The position numbers and the translations under genes are program-made. Shown one piece after another: positions 8,491 through 17,342 of a stretch of DNA of 64,000 nucleotides. The notes beneath the pieces were generated by a model. That model ran no database searches. It was not told the DNA's origin and saw only the letters and a program-made list of their open reading frames with translations. Source of the DNA: Mitsuaria sp. PDC51 (GTDB lineage: Bacteria > Pseudomonadota > Gammaproteobacteria > Burkholderiales > Burkholderiaceae_C); contig NZ_FOZE01000003.1 in assembly GCF_900113225.1 (NCBI RefSeq), positions 434,001 to 498,000 on the forward strand. The letters are read 5' to 3'. Within the stretch, counting starts at the first letter, position 1. Each line of letters starts with the position of its first letter.

Positions 8491-9843
8491 TCAGGCGGTC
8501 AACCGCAACTCCGCCATCAACCCACCCTCGGGCCGGTTGCTCAGCACCAGCGAGCCGCGCTGCCGCAGCGTCAATTCACGCGCGATGTAGAGCCCCAGCC
8601 CCGCGCCGCCCGTGTGGCGGTTGCGCGAGTCCTCCAGCCGGTAGAAAGGCTCGAACACCGCTTCCAGCTGGTCGGCCGGGATGCCCGGCCCCGCATCCGT
8701 CACGCGCAGCCACGGCCCTTGCGCGTCGCGACCCACCTGGACCTCGGCGCGGCCGCCGTAGCGCACCGCGTTGCCGATCAGGTTGCCCAGCACCCGCCGC
8801 AGCGCCATCGGCTGGCCCTTGGCCAGCACCTGCGCGTCACCGCCCTCGAAACTCACCGGCATCGCCTGCTCGACCAGGTCGTCCGTCAGCGCCTGCGCCA
8901 GCGCGCCCAGGTCCACGTCCTGCAGCGGCTCGGCCGCGCCGGGACCGTCGCCGCGGAACAGCTCCATCACCGCGTCCACCAGCGCATTCATCTCGCGGAT
9001 GTCCTCCACCGAGCGCTGGCGCTGCAGCTCCTCGATGTCCAGCGTCTCCAGCCGCATCCGCAGCCGCGTCAGCGGCGTGCGCAGGTCGTGCGAGATCGCC
9101 GCCACCATCAGGCCGCGCTCGTTGAACTGGCGCCGCAGCTGCCGCGCCATCGCGTTGAAGACCTGCGCGCTTTCGCGGACCTCGAGCGTGCCGCGTCGCT
9201 CATCGAGCAGCGGCAGCGGCTCCTGCTTGTGCAGTGACTGGCCCAGCGCCTGCGAGGCTCGGACCAGGTCCCGCATCGGCCGCGCCAGCCAGCGCGACGC
9301 GATCCAGGCCGCCAGGCCCGTGACCAGCAGGCGGATGCCGTAATCCAGCGTCAGCTCCCAGCCGGTCAGCGCGCGGAACGCACCGCGCCACGGCGGCGCC
9401 TGCGCCTGGGGCTGCGCCGATGGCGGCGGCGGGAAGCCATGGAATTCGTCGCGTGACGGCATTGGGAGGTCGCCGGGCAGCGGCACGTCGTGTCCCGGGT
9501 CCTCCGGCGGTGGCTCGGATCGCGGATCCTGTAGTCCCTGCGGACCCTGCGGACCCTGCGGACCCTGCGGACCCTGCGGACCCTGCGGACCCTGCGGTCC
9601 GGACGGGTGCGGCGGCTCGCGCATCAGACCGGGCAGCGGCGGCAGCGACGGCGCCCCGGGCACGCGCGCGGCGGCGAACTCGCCGCGCGACCAAGTCACC
9701 ACGCCGATGGCCAGCGCCTGCGCCGCCACCAGCGTGACCCACAGCAGCAGGAAGATCCGCCTCGCCAGGGTGTCGCCGAAAGCGCGCCCCAGCTGCTCTC
9801 GCCATGCGGCGAACCATCGCTGCCCGCGCGTCGGCCCGCTCAA
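8491..9843 (-). CDS. EnvZ-type sensor histidine kinase with collagen-like periplasmic repeat
   Basis: A 450-residue membrane sensor kinase. A TTG start at 9843 overlaps the response regulator's TGA (TTGA), and no ATG lies before the first membrane helix. The order is TM1 ([21 protein letters not shown]), a Pro/Gly-rich periplasmic loop with seven GPQ triplets plus GLQ, TM2 near [16 protein letters not shown], the phosphoacceptor box [13 protein letters not shown] (His252), and a HATPase domain with [14 protein letters not shown] and GAGLGLYIA. It should phosphorylate the OmpR-like regulator encoded immediately upstream. The triple-helix-like loop is unusual for a sensor. Signal unknown. Confidence 0.9.
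   Translation of the reverse strand: MSGPTRGQRWFAAWREQLGRAFGDTLARRIFLLLWVTLVAAQALAIGVVTWSRGEFAAARVPGAPSLPPLPGLMREPPHPSGPQGPQGPQGPQGPQGPQGPQGLQDPRSEPPPEDPGHDVPLPGDLPMPSRDEFHGFPPPPSAQPQAQAPPWRGAFRALTGWELTLDYGIRLLVTGLAAWIASRWLARPMRDLVRASQALGQSLHKQEPLPLLDERRGTLEVRESAQVFNAMARQLRRQFNERGLMVAAISHDLRTPLTRLRMRLETLDIEELQRQRSVEDIREMNALVDAVMELFRGDGPGAAEPLQDVDLGALAQALTDDLVEQAMPVSFEGGDAQVLAKGQPMALRRVLGNLIGNAVRYGGRAEVQVGRDAQGPWLRVTDAGPGIPADQLEAVFEPFYRLEDSRNRHTGGAGLGLYIARELTLRQRGSLVLSNRPEGGLMAELRLTA
9529..9600 (-). repeat. 9-bp tandem repeat encoding (Gly-Pro-Gln)n
   Basis: Six identical 9-bp units (CTGCGGACC on the plus strand, 9538-9591) are flanked by one variant on each side (9529-9537 and 9592-9600). 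On the coding strand they give seven GPQ triplets and one GLQ in the periplasmic loop of the histidine kinase. Units are in frame, so slippage would change loop length without breaking the gene. Confidence 0.95.
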
Positions 9844-10544
9844 GCCTGCACCTGGGCGTCGAAGAGATAACCCTCGCCCCGCATCGTGCGGATCAGGCGC
9901 GGCTCCTTGGGCGAGTCGCCCAGCTTCTGGCGCAGCCGGGAGATCGTCAGGTCCACGCTGCGGTCGTTGACCTCCACGCCGGGCGCGCGCGTCAGCTCGA
10001 TCAGCTGCTCGCGGCTGAGCACCCGGCCGGGACGCTCGACCAGCGCGCTCAGCATGCGGAACTCCGCGCTGGACAGCGGCACCACGACCTGCTGCGGCGA
10101 CACCAGCTGGCGCAGCAGCCGGTCGAAGGCCCAGCCCTCGAAGCGGAACTCGCGGCGCGTCTGCGCCTCGTGGTCGCCGCGACGCGCGCGGCGCCGGATC
10201 GCATGGATGCGGGCCACCAGCTCGCGGGGCTCGAAGGGTTTGGCGAGATAGTCGTCCGCGCCCATCTCCAGCCCGAGCACGCGGCTGATCGGGTCGCCAT
10301 GCGCCGTCAGCATGATCACCGGCACCGACGGGTGGTGCTGCTGGATCCACTGGCACAGCGTCAGGCCGTTCTCGTCCGGCAGCATCAGGTCCAGCACGAC
10401 GACGTCGAAGACCTGCGTCGCCATCAGCCGGCGCATCTCGCGGCCGTCGGCCGCGGCGCTCACCGTCACGCTGAACTTCTGCAAGTACGCGTCGAGCGAC
10501 CGGCGGATCTCCGCGTCGTCGTCGACCACCAGACACCGCGTCAT
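9840..10544 (-). CDS. OmpR/PhoB-family response regulator
   Basis: A 234-residue transcription factor. An N-terminal receiver (about 1-115) has the acidic pair VVDDD, the phosphoacceptor Asp in [13 protein letters not shown], the switch Thr in MLTAHGD and the Lys in AKPFEP. A C-terminal winged-helix trans_reg_C domain follows ([25 protein letters not shown], then [16 protein letters not shown] and [10 protein letters not shown]). The ATG at 10544 is preceded by GGAGG at good spacing; the frame continues further upstream but that part is out of context. It is coupled to the EnvZ-like kinase by a TTGA overlap. Regulon unknown. Confidence 0.93.
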   Translation of the reverse strand: MTRCLVVDDDAEIRRSLDAYLQKFSVTVSAAADGREMRRLMATQVFDVVVLDLMLPDENGLTLCQWIQQHHPSVPVIMLTAHGDPISRVLGLEMGADDYLAKPFEPRELVARIHAIRRRARRGDHEAQTRREFRFEGWAFDRLLRQLVSPQQVVVPLSSAEFRMLSALVERPGRVLSREQLIELTRAPGVEVNDRSVDLTISRLRQKLGDSPKEPRLIRTMRGEGYLFDAQVQA

Positions 10545-10642
10545 GCGCGCCTCCACGACCGCGGCCGGCGGCATGCCGGCCTGAGCCATGGACGATACAC
10601 CGCGCGTCCCGTCGTCGGCGGGGAGCTGCATGGGCCGCGCCG

Positions 10643-11593
10643 TCAGACCGAGATGCCCACCGTCAGCGTCGCGGTGTAGCCGTTGGTGACGTCGCCGCTC
10701 AGCGTGGCCAGTTGCGTCGTGTAGCCGTCGCTGAAGACGTTGTCCGTCGAGAAGCTGATCCGGTTGAAGTTGGTCAGGCTGCTGCTGTAGCCGGACGCGG
10801 TGCTGTAGACCGTCGTGCAGACGTCGGTGGGGAACGCGATCTGCGAGGTCTTGATCTTGTTGGCGTAGGAGGTGGCCGCGCTGGCGCTCGGATAGACCTC
10901 GAAATGCATGTGGGGCATGCGGCCGTCGTAGCAGCCAGGGAAGATGGTCGTGAAGGTGACCGTGCCGTCGCTGCCGGTGCTTTGCACGCCGCGCAGGTAG
11001 TTCTCGTTGACGATGCTCGCGCTGTACAGCGAGTAGCGGCCCTCGCGGTCGCAGTGCCACAGGTAGATCGCGTAGCCCGAGAGGTCGGCGCAGCTGCTGT
11101 TGGTGTTGACCAGGTCGATCGTCAGCGTCAGCGGCACGCCGCCGGCCGTGCCGCTGGCGGTGCCGATGCTGCTGCGGATGTCGCTGCGCACGATGCCGCT
11201 GAGCGCCAGCGCGTTGGTCACGCCGCTGCCGTTGCTGTTGGAGCCGTCGCCGGGGTAGGGGCCGGCGGTCTCCTCCGGGATGACCGAGCAGCTGCCGGTG
11301 GTGCCGGTGCTGCCCGTGGATCCGGTGGAACCCGTCGATCCCGTGGATCCGGTGCTGCCGGTGCTGCCGGTGCTCACGGTGCTGGTGCCGGCGTCGGAGC
11401 CGCCCCCGCCGCATCCGATCAGCGACAGGCCGCCGATCCCGGCGAGGCCGGCGAGCAGGCCCAGGGCGCGGCGGCGCTGCTGCAGCACGGCGAGGTCGTG
11501 CGCCAGGCCCTGGTCATGGTCGTGGCCGCCCTCGTATTCGTGCGAGTGCGAGTGCGAGTGGTCGTGGGCGGGAGTGTGGCGATGAGGCTGCAT
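10643..11593 (-). CDS. His-rich, exported intradiol ring-cleavage dioxygenase-like protein
   Basis: A 316-residue protein. The N-terminus carries ten His within the first 32 residues (HDHSHSHSH, HDHD), then RRRALGLLAGLAGIGGLSLIGC, which looks like a Tat- or Sec-dependent lipoprotein signal with lipobox LIGC. A Ser-Thr-Gly repeat linker of about 27 residues follows, encoded by short in-frame repeats. The catalytic part matches the protocatechuate/catechol 1,2-dioxygenase fold: ETAGPYP, YLWHCDREGRYSLYS, and GCYDGRMPHMHFEV with the Tyr and two His expected to bind non-haem Fe(III). A GGAG sits before the ATG. This class of anchored dioxygenase-like proteins is known but poorly studied. Its substrate cannot be read from sequence. 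Confidence 0.82.
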   Translation of the reverse strand: MQPHRHTPAHDHSHSHSHEYEGGHDHDQGLAHDLAVLQQRRRALGLLAGLAGIGGLSLIGCGGGGSDAGTSTVSTGSTGSTGSTGSTGSTGSTGSTGTTGSCSVIPEETAGPYPGDGSNSNGSGVTNALALSGIVRSDIRSSIGTASGTAGGVPLTLTIDLVNTNSSCADLSGYAIYLWHCDREGRYSLYSASIVNENYLRGVQSTGSDGTVTFTTIFPGCYDGRMPHMHFEVYPSASAATSYANKIKTSQIAFPTDVCTTVYSTASGYSSSLTNFNRISFSTDNVFSDGYTTQLATLSGDVTNGYTATLTVGISV

Positions 11594-11703
11594 GCGGGGC
11601 TCCGGAAGTGGATGACCCGCATTGGATCGAGGCGTCTTGTCCGGCGCTTATCGTCTTTGTGTCAAGGCCGACAAGCAGTGAAACAGGCAGGGCCCCGCAG
11701 CCT

Positions 11704-13635
11704 TCAGTGCTGCACCTTCACCATGCCGGCGTAGACGCCGTCCCGGGCCATCAGCGCGTCGTGGTCGCCGGACTCGACCACCTGGCCGTCGGCCAGCACC
11801 TGGATGCAATCGGCGCGGCGGATCGTCGACAGCCGATGCGCGATCACGATCAGCGTCTTGCGACCCTGCCACTGCTCCAGCGCCTGCTGCACGGCGCGCT
11901 CGCTCTCGGTGTCGAGCGCGGAGGTCGCCTCGTCGAAGATCCACACCGGCGCGTCCTTGTAGAGCGCCCGCGCGATCGCCAGGCGCTGTCTCTGGCCGCC
12001 CGACAGCTTGCTGCCGTTGGCGCCTACCGTCGTGTCCAGTCCCTCGGGCAGCGACTGCACGAAGTCCCACAGCGCCGCCGCGCGCAGCACCTGCTCGAGC
12101 TTGGCGTCGTCGCGCTCCTGCGCGTAGGCGATGTTGTCCGCGATGGAGAGGTCGAACAGCACGATGTCCTGCGACACCACCGCGAACTGGCGCCGCAGGT
12201 TGGCTTTGGTCAGCTCGTCGATCGGCACGTCGTCCAGCAGGATGCGGCCGCTGTCCGGACGCTCGAAGCCCAGCAGCAGGTTCACCACCGAGCTCTTGCC
12301 CGCGCCCGAGCTGCCGACCAGCGCCGTCGTGCGGCCGGCCGGGATGTGCAGGTCCATGGCCGCGAGCGCGTCGCGGTTGGCGCCGGGATAACGCAGCGTG
12401 ACCTGCTGCAGCGCGATGTCGCCGCGCACGTCGCGCAGCTCGCGGGTGCCGGTGTCGGGCTCGGGCGGCGTGTCCAGCAGGCCCATGCAGCCGCGTGCCA
12501 CGACCAGCGCGTTGGTGATGGGCTGCATCACGTCGCTGAGGTGGCGCAGCCGCGAGCTCATGAAGAGCAGCGCGGCGACGAAGGACGCAAACTCGCCCAC
12601 GCCGGTGCCGTTCACCCGCGACTGGTACAGCGCCAGGCTGACGATGATCGAGATGCCCACGCTGGCCATCAGCTGCGACAGCGGCTGCGCCATGGCGTTG
12701 GAGGCCGCCGTCTTCAGCGTGCTGCGCTGCACCTCGCGGGCGCGCTCGGCGAAGCGGCGGCGCTCGTAGTCGGCCGCGTCGAAGCTGCGCACCACGCGCC
12801 AGGCGCGGGTGACGTCCTCGATCACCGAGACCAGCCGCAGCTGCGCGTCATAGGCCCAGCTGCCCATGCGCCGCACGCGCCGGTTGACCTTGCGCACCAC
12901 GAAGGCCAGACCTGGCACGGTGATAAGCGAGAGCAGCGTCAGCTTCCAGTTGATGAAGAACAGGAATCCCATCAGCGCCAGCGCCGGCAGGCCGTCGCGC
13001 AGGATGGTGATCAGCGCGCCGGCGATCAGGGTGACGACATGCTGCGGATCGTTGACGACCTTGGTGACCGCGGTGGCGGGTTGAAGGCTGGTGTAGACGC
13101 GCGCATCCGCGCGCAGCAGCACCTGCAGCAGCGCGGTGCGGATGTCCATCACCGTGCGCGAGATCGTCCAGTTCAGCATGTACTGGCCGCAGAAGGTGAA
13201 CAGCCCGCGGACGGCGAACAGGCCGATCAGCACGATGGGCACCATCCAGATCGGGAAGCTGTAGTTCCGGTTGACCTCGGCCAGCGAGGGCCGCGACGGC
13301 GACGACGCCGCGGACGCGGACGGCGCGACCACGCCGGCCGACGATGCGATCGATGCGGCGGCGGTGGTTGAAGCGGCAGGCGCCACCGCCGGCGCGGACG
13401 CGGCCGGCGCGCCGCCCGGGATCGAGAAACCGGCGACGTTCGTGGACTTGGCGTTGAAGCCCTCGCCGAGCGCATAACCCAGCAGCTTGGGGATCAGCGG
13501 CTCGGTCGACGCCACCAGGACGAAGGCGATGACCGACAGCAGCAGGCCCCAGCGGTGCGGCTTCATGAAGCGCCAGAGGCGGCTCGCGGTGGGGCCGAGC
13601 GGTTCGGTGTCTTTGGCGGAGGCTTGATCGGTCAT
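11704..13635 (-). CDS. msbA: MsbA-like lipid A/lipid-flippase ABC transporter
   Basis: A 643-residue half-transporter with fused membrane and ATPase domains; two copies would form the exporter. The membrane domain spans roughly residues 20-390. The ATPase domain has Walker A GSSGAGKS, Q-loop VVSQD, signature LSGGQRQR, Walker [13 protein letters not shown] and switch His in AHRLST. Family similarity suggests flipping of lipid A core or another lipid-linked glycan across the inner membrane, consistent with the sugar genes nearby. Unusually, the first periplasmic loop holds an Ala/Ser/Pro-rich insertion of about 47 residues (72-118). The specific MsbA assignment is likely but not proven. Confidence 0.85.
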   Translation of the reverse strand: MTDQASAKDTEPLGPTASRLWRFMKPHRWGLLLSVIAFVLVASTEPLIPKLLGYALGEGFNAKSTNVAGFSIPGGAPAASAPAVAPAASTTAAASIASSAGVVAPSASAASSPSRPSLAEVNRNYSFPIWMVPIVLIGLFAVRGLFTFCGQYMLNWTISRTVMDIRTALLQVLLRADARVYTSLQPATAVTKVVNDPQHVVTLIAGALITILRDGLPALALMGFLFFINWKLTLLSLITVPGLAFVVRKVNRRVRRMGSWAYDAQLRLVSVIEDVTRAWRVVRSFDAADYERRRFAERAREVQRSTLKTAASNAMAQPLSQLMASVGISIIVSLALYQSRVNGTGVGEFASFVAALLFMSSRLRHLSDVMQPITNALVVARGCMGLLDTPPEPDTGTRELRDVRGDIALQQVTLRYPGANRDALAAMDLHIPAGRTTALVGSSGAGKSSVVNLLLGFERPDSGRILLDDVPIDELTKANLRRQFAVVSQDIVLFDLSIADNIAYAQERDDAKLEQVLRAAALWDFVQSLPEGLDTTVGANGSKLSGGQRQRLAIARALYKDAPVWIFDEATSALDTESERAVQQALEQWQGRKTLIVIAHRLSTIRRADCIQVLADGQVVESGDHDALMARDGVYAGMVKVQH

Positions 13636-13764
13636 GGCGCAGGCCGGCGCCGGGTGCGAGGCACCGGCTCAGGCCAAGGGGATCGAAGGAGGAAGCGGCG
13701 ATTGTGCCGGAGTCCCGGGTCGTCCCGGGCCGCCCCGATGGGGCCGGCGCGCCCGCGAGGGGGC

Positions 13765-14649
13765 TCAGCGGCAGTCGTCGAGCCAGTCCGCCACCACCCG
13801 GGCGATGCGGCGTTTCCACCGCACCCACCTGTTGGGGGTCTCCCGGCGCACGAAGCTGCGGTGGTACCAGGCGGTGTCCACCAACTGGGGGGCTTCGCGG
13901 GCGATCAGGTCCAGGCTGGCCTGGCGCAGGATCTGCCGCTCCTCCCAGGCGGTGCGGCCGTTGCGGTACACCTTCCCCCCGCTGGTCACTGGGCGGCGAT
14001 GGCTGGCCATCACCGCGTCCAGCAACGCGGTGCGCGTCTGGCCGCGCAGCTGCTGGAGCGTCGGGATCATGAAGCGGTCCAGCCCCCAGGACGAGATGTT
14101 GTCCTGGTAATGCGCGCGCGCGGCCATGAACAGATCGCCGCGGTAGAACGGCATCATCACCTCGACCCAATCCACCTCGCGGTAGATGCGGTGCGGCTGA
14201 TGCCGCATCCAGTGATGGGAGTAGGGGCTGTCGTGGCTCAGCGAGGGCGAGAACACGTCCAGCCGCTCGCACCGGCCCAGGTGCAGCGCGGTGTTGATCT
14301 GCGCGACCGAGAGCAGGATGTCATCGTCGATGATGCCCACGTACTCGGGCCAGGGGCCATTCCCGACATTGGGTTCGACGTCGGCGATGGTGGCGGCCAG
14401 ATGGTCGGCGAGGTGCTTGAAGATCTCCCCCTTGCACTCGGTCGCCGCGGCGAGCACGGTGACCGCCTGCCCGCGCAACTCACGCGGGCCCGGCGCCTGG
14501 CGGCCGGTGTAGTCGAACAGGACCCAGTCGAACTCGGGTGTGGCGTCCAGGTGCATCAGGCCCAGCGGCAGGCTGACGCCATCCCAGGACACCAGCACGA
14601 GGGGACGCCGGACCGCGTCGCGCGGCCGGTCTTCGGAATACAAGCTCAT
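13765..14649 (-). CDS. DUF707-like, putative glycosyltransferase-related protein
   Basis: A 294-residue soluble protein lying 6 bp downstream of the UDP-galactopyranose mutase gene and probably in its operon. Visible marks are an acidic IIDDDILLS motif (possible metal/nucleotide-sugar site), FYRGDLFMAARAHY, and SSWGLDRFMIP followed by a His-containing segment (AVMASHRRPV), which resembles the DUF707 family. The basic C-terminus (RWVRWKRRIARVV) could touch the membrane. Context points to surface polysaccharide synthesis. The DUF707 link is from memory of motif style and the activity is inferred. Confidence 0.55.
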   Translation of the reverse strand: MSLYSEDRPRDAVRRPLVLVSWDGVSLPLGLMHLDATPEFDWVLFDYTGRQAPGPRELRGQAVTVLAAATECKGEIFKHLADHLAATIADVEPNVGNGPWPEYVGIIDDDILLSVAQINTALHLGRCERLDVFSPSLSHDSPYSHHWMRHQPHRIYREVDWVEVMMPFYRGDLFMAARAHYQDNISSWGLDRFMIPTLQQLRGQTRTALLDAVMASHRRPVTSGGKVYRNGRTAWEERQILRQASLDLIAREAPQLVDTAWYHRSFVRRETPNRWVRWKRRIARVVADWLDDCR

Positions 14650-14655
14650 CCGTCT

Positions 14656-15759
14656 TCAGGCCTGCGGCGGTTCCAGCAGGTCCTGCGCCGTCTTCAGCGA
14701 GGCGGCGACGATCTGGTCCATGTTGTAGTAGCGATACTGCGCCAGGCGGCCAACGAAGGTGACGCCCTCGGCCTTGTCCGCCATCTCGGCGTAGCGCTTG
14801 TAGAGCGCCTCGTTCTCGGGCCGCGGCACCGGGTAGTACGGGTCGCCCTCGGCCTGCGGGTACTCGCGCACGATCGACGTGCCGGCATGCGTCTCGCCGG
14901 TCAGATGCTTGAACTCCGTGATCCGGGTGTAATCGTGGTCGTTGGGATAGTTGACCGTGCCCACCGGCTGCACCTGCGCGGTGGTGGGCAGGTGCTCATG
15001 GTCGAAGCGCAGGCTGCGGTAGGGCAGCGGGCCGTGGCAGTGATCGAAAAATGCATCGATCGGGCCGGTGTAGATGATGTGCGCGCCGGGGAAGTCGCCG
15101 CGAACATCCTGGAAGTCCACGCCGGTGCGGACCGTGATGGCCGGATGATCCAGCAGGCGCTCGAACATCGCGGTGTAACCATCCGCCGGCATGAACTGGA
15201 AGGTGTCGCCGAAGTAGCGGTCGTCGTCGTTGCTGCGCGTCGGGATGCGCGCCGCCACGCCGGCCGAGAGCTGCGAGAGGTCCAGCCCCCACTGCTTCTT
15301 CGTGTAGCCACGGAAGAACTTGTCGCACAGGTCGCGGCCAACACTGTTCAGCACCACGTCCTCGCTGGTCTGGATCGGATCGCGCGGCTCGCGCACCGTC
15401 TCCAGGTAGCCCTGCACCTCGTCCTCGGTCAGCGACAGGCCGTAGAGCTGGTTGATCGTCGTGCGGTTGATCGGGATCGGCAGCAGCTGCTCGCCGACCT
15501 TCGCCAGCACCCGGTGCTCGTAGAAGCGCCAGGTGGTGAAACGGGACAGGAACTCGAAGACCTTCTTCGCGTTCGTGTGAAAAATGTGCGGACCGTACGG
15601 GTGGATCAGCACGCCGTGGGCATCGCGCTCGTCGTAGGCATTGCCGCCAATGTGCGGCCGCTTGTCGATCAGGTGGACGGTCTTGCCGGCATCGGCCAGC
15701 ACGCGCGCGCAAACCGAACCGGCGAAGCCGGCGCCGACGATGAGGTAATCAGTCTTCAT
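14656..15759 (-). CDS. glf: UDP-galactopyranose mutase
   Basis: A 367-residue flavoenzyme converting UDP-galactopyranose to UDP-galactofuranose. The N-terminal FAD-binding motif GAGFAG (residues 9-14) is followed by HLIDKRPHIGGNAYDE, HPYGPHIFHT, and the mutase segments RVLAKVGEQLLPIPINRTT and GYTKKQWG. The C-terminal RLAQYRYYNMDQIV is also typical. Length is normal. It implies a galactofuranose-containing glycan (O-antigen, capsule or exopolysaccharide) made with the glycosyltransferases nearby. The DUF707-like gene follows within 6 bp. Confidence 0.96.
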   Translation of the reverse strand: MKTDYLIVGAGFAGSVCARVLADAGKTVHLIDKRPHIGGNAYDERDAHGVLIHPYGPHIFHTNAKKVFEFLSRFTTWRFYEHRVLAKVGEQLLPIPINRTTINQLYGLSLTEDEVQGYLETVREPRDPIQTSEDVVLNSVGRDLCDKFFRGYTKKQWGLDLSQLSAGVAARIPTRSNDDDRYFGDTFQFMPADGYTAMFERLLDHPAITVRTGVDFQDVRGDFPGAHIIYTGPIDAFFDHCHGPLPYRSLRFDHEHLPTTAQVQPVGTVNYPNDHDYTRITEFKHLTGETHAGTSIVREYPQAEGDPYYPVPRPENEALYKRYAEMADKAEGVTFVGRLAQYRYYNMDQIVAASLKTAQDLLEPPQA

Positions 15760-16162
15760 GGTTCGGCCTGGCGGCCGTCTCCTGCTTCTGGATATGCGCG
15801 GATTGTGGCCGCGTCGGACGGTGCGGGAACTCGGAACAACCCAGTTTTGGGGCGGGATTCTCGCTCTCCTCCGCAGCGCTCGGAATTCACTCTGGACCGA
15901 GGACTGCCCCGCCCGGCGGCGTGGCGGGGCAACGCTGGACCGAGGACTGCCCCGCCCGGCAGCGGAGCCGGTGCCCCTCTCCGCTCAATCTCCTCCGCAC
16001 GCTCGGAATTCGCTCCAAGGGGCACCGGCTCCGCCGCCGGGCTCCAGCACAAGCCGTTCCCGCCACACCACCACCTGCCACGGGGCTCTTCACGTTGTCG
16101 GTGGTGGAGTGGCTGTGGGACTTGCGGGTCGGTAACCGAACGTGCGCCGATACACTGCCGCG
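15760..16162 (+). repeat. Intergenic repeat mosaic between glf and a glycosyltransferase
   Basis: This 403-bp gene-free gap between divergent genes is built largely of repeated pieces. A 26-bp unit occurs twice exactly (15892-15917 and 15935-15960). A piece reading TCCTCCGCA(G)CGCTCGGAATTC occurs near 15867-15887 and 15991-16011. Bases 15954-15978 and 16018-16042 form a 25-bp inverted repeat with one mismatch. It looks like a degenerate, REP-like or small non-autonomous intergenic element, and could fold into a long hairpin. Promoters for both flanking genes must also lie here, but I see none that stands out. Confidence 0.75.
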
Positions 16163-17296
16163 ATGCTCCCTTCCTCCCCGAGCACGACGGCAACACCTCC
16201 TCGCCGCCGCGTGCTGCACTTCGTCACCGGCGGCTTCTCGGGCGCCACGCAGGTGGCCGTCGACCTGTGCCTGGCGCAGCTGCACAGCGAGCGCATCGAA
16301 CCCATCCTCGTGCTGCGTCGCAAGCAGCGCACCGAGAACCCCACCAAGCTCGACCGCATCCAGGCCCTGCGCGACCAGGGGCTGCCCGTCTACCTCGTGC
16401 CGGGCTGGGCCCATCTGGTCACCGTCTGGGCCCTGCGTCGCCTGTGCGAACGCCTGCGACCCGACGTCGTGGTGGCGCACGGTTTCCCCGAACACCTGCT
16501 CGGCCGCCGTGCCGGGCGCCTGGCCGGCGTGCCGGCCCTGGTGCAGGTCGAGCACAACTCGCGCGAGCGCTACACCCCCTGCCGACGCGCGCAGGCGCGC
16601 CGTCTCAGCGCCGTGAGCGCGCGCCTGGTCGGGGTGTCGGAAGGCGTGCGTCGACGCCTGGTTGAACTGGGCATGCCGGAAGAGAAGACCGTCGCCATCC
16701 CGAACGGCATCCGCCTCGAGCGCTTCGCCGCCGCGGACGCCCATCCGGCCAGCGGTCGCGAACCCGGCATCGTGATGTCGGCCCGCTTCGCCCGTCAGAA
16801 GGATCCGCAGACGCTGATCCGCGCGCTCGCCGTGCTGCGCGAGCGCGGCCTGCAGCCGGTGCTGCAGCTCGCCGGCGGCGGCAAGGCCTCCTATCGACGC
16901 GCCACCGAGCGGCTGACCCGCCGACTGGGCCTGGACGGACAGGTGCGCTTCCTCGGCCATCACGGCGATGTCCCGGGCCTGCTGATGAGCCAGCGGATCT
17001 TCGTGCTGTCGACCCACTGGGAGGGCATGCCGCTGGCGCTGCTGGAAGCGATGGCGGCGGGGTGCGCGTGCGTGGCCTCCCTGGTGCCCGGCGTGGAAGG
17101 GGTGCTGGAGGACGGACGCACCGGGCTGCTGGTGCCCGAGGCGGACCCGGTCGCGCTTGCCGACGCGCTGGAACGCCTGCTGCGGGACCCGGAACTGGCC
17201 GGCCGTCTGGGCGCCGCCGCGCGGGCGCGCGCCATCGAGGAACACGAGGTCGACCTGATGATGCGTCGCTACGAGGCGCTGCTGCTGTCGCTGTGA
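16163..17296 (+). CDS. GT4-family glycosyltransferase
   Basis: A 377-residue retaining glycosyltransferase of GT-B fold. The N-terminal half has the acceptor-side loop VTGGFSGATQVAVDLC. The C-terminal half has IPNGIRLERF, SARFARQKDPQTLIRA, LAGGGKASY, and the donor-binding EX7E motif in HWEGMPLALLEAMAAG. A GTG at 16142 could add seven residues, but the ATG at 16163 is the more natural start. Divergent from glf across the repeat mosaic and convergent with the GT2 gene. Probably adds a sugar to the surface glycan; donor and acceptor unknown. Confidence 0.88.
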   Translation: MLPSSPSTTATPPRRRVLHFVTGGFSGATQVAVDLCLAQLHSERIEPILVLRRKQRTENPTKLDRIQALRDQGLPVYLVPGWAHLVTVWALRRLCERLRPDVVVAHGFPEHLLGRRAGRLAGVPALVQVEHNSRERYTPCRRAQARRLSAVSARLVGVSEGVRRRLVELGMPEEKTVAIPNGIRLERFAAADAHPASGREPGIVMSARFARQKDPQTLIRALAVLRERGLQPVLQLAGGGKASYRRATERLTRRLGLDGQVRFLGHHGDVPGLLMSQRIFVLSTHWEGMPLALLEAMAAGCACVASLVPGVEGVLEDGRTGLLVPEADPVALADALERLLRDPELAGRLGAAARARAIEEHEVDLMMRRYEALLLSL

Positions 17297-17342
17297 GGCG
17301 TGCCGCGAGGCCTGCCGGCGACGCGGCGCCCGTTGCGGCGGT

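Noticed and set aside
9529-9600. Regular short repeats resembling a CRISPR array
   Set aside because: No spacers; it is a contiguous in-frame coding repeat.
10545-11414. Long N-terminal extension of the response regulator frame
   Set aside because: Overlaps the dioxygenase gene in another frame; the ATG at 10544 has a good ribosome binding site and starts the receiver domain.
13555-16665. 1,036-codon plus-strand open frame across the DUF707-like and glf genes
   Set aside because: Runs through two real genes on the other strand and the repeat mosaic; no domain.
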